Origin: Defluviicoccus vanus
GTDB taxonomy: Bacteria > Pseudomonadota > Alphaproteobacteria > Rhodospirillales > Defluviicoccaceae
Direction of reading: 5' to 3'
NCBI RefSeq assembly: GCF_014672695.1
Contig: NZ_CP053923.1
Coordinates: forward strand, 924,779 to 930,284
DNA: 5,506 nucleotides
Shown here: piece after piece, positions 5,303 to 5,506 of the stretch
Layout of the letters: each line of letters begins with the position of its first letter
Position numbering within the stretch: the stretch's first letter is position 1
Position numbers and translations under genes: made by a program
Notes under the pieces: model-generated
Database searches by the model: none
What the model was told of the DNA's origin: nothing
What the model saw: only the letters and a program-made list of their open reading frames with translations

Positions 5303-5506
5303 ATGCCCGCTTCGCGAAGCGAAAAGGTTACATTCACCGGCGCCGACGGCGAAAGCCAACTCGCCGCCCGCCTCGACCGTCCGGAGAGCAAACCGCATGC
5401 CTACGCCCTGTTTGCCCACTGCTTTACCTGCAGTCAGAACGTCTTTGCCGCCTCGCGTATCGCCGCCGAACTCACGGCGCACGGCTTCGGCGTCCTACGC
5501 TTCGAC
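5303..5506 (+). CDS. Alpha/beta hydrolase, probable N-terminus of a hydrolase-OsmC fusion protein (3' truncated)
   Basis: The frame is open from ATG 5303 to the window end, giving 68 residues. The N-terminus SEKVTFTGADGESQLAARLD is the first beta hairpin of the fold. HAYALFAHCFTCSQN at 32-46 and AASRIAAELTAHGFGVLRFD at 49-68 are the oxyanion-loop and second-strand segments typical of bifunctional alpha/beta hydrolase/OsmC proteins. In these the HCFTC motif is characteristic, and a C-terminal OsmC domain acts as a thiol-dependent peroxidase. Cys40 and Cys43 are seen here. The nucleophile elbow, catalytic His and any OsmC domain lie beyond the window, so the fusion is inferred, not seen. AAGGAG seven bases upstream supports the start. 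The gene is divergent from the phosphatase and has a perfect palindrome 65 bases upstream, which may control it. Confidence 0.87.
   Translation, partial: MPASRSEKVTFTGADGESQLAARLDRPESKPHAYALFAHCFTCSQNVFAASRIAAELTAHGFGVLRFD

Overview
This is a GC-rich, tightly packed bacterial chromosome fragment. The protein types suggest an alphaproteobacterium, possibly of the Rhodospirillales or a relative. They include a NUDIX hydrolase with a PKGWP-type box, an NnrS membrane protein, a short HCx5R tyrosine phosphatase opening with CGLYEL, and an alpha/beta hydrolase of the type usually fused to OsmC. The taxonomic call is an inference from family resemblance, not from a marker gene.

Layout from left to right. 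(1) 1-210, plus: the last 69 residues of a GntR-family regulator (FCD ligand-binding domain), cut by the window edge. (2) 236-664, minus: a NUDIX hydrolase, convergent with the regulator. (3) 665-970: a 306-base divergent intergenic region with no convincing gene. It holds a candidate CRP/FNR-family box and two small inverted repeats. (4) 971-2179, plus: NnrS, a polytopic membrane protein linked to nitric oxide stress. (5) 2191-3540, minus: a TrmA/RumA-type RNA uridine C5-methyltransferase with TRAM, Fe-S and catalytic motifs all intact, convergent with nnrS across 11 bases. (6) 3621-4490, minus: a Fes/EsteraseD-type alpha/beta hydrolase that probably starts at GTG. (7) 4544-5146, minus: a tyrosine/dual-specificity-type phosphatase with an excellent Shine-Dalgarno. 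(8) 5147-5302: a divergent regulatory region with a perfect 8-bp hairpin and a perfect 14-bp palindrome. (9) 5303 to the window end, plus: the N-terminus of an alpha/beta hydrolase of the hydrolase-OsmC fusion type.

The phosphatase, esterase and methyltransferase genes run in the same direction with gaps of 53 and 77 bases and may be co-transcribed, but no shared pathway is obvious. The window reads as a mosaic of stress-response and housekeeping genes. I see no mobile element, CRISPR array, RNA gene or clear defence or biosynthetic system. The most distinctive signals are non-coding: the palindrome and hairpin between the phosphatase and the OsmC-type hydrolase, and the FNR-like box upstream of nnrS. 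The most questionable gene model is the start of the esterase.
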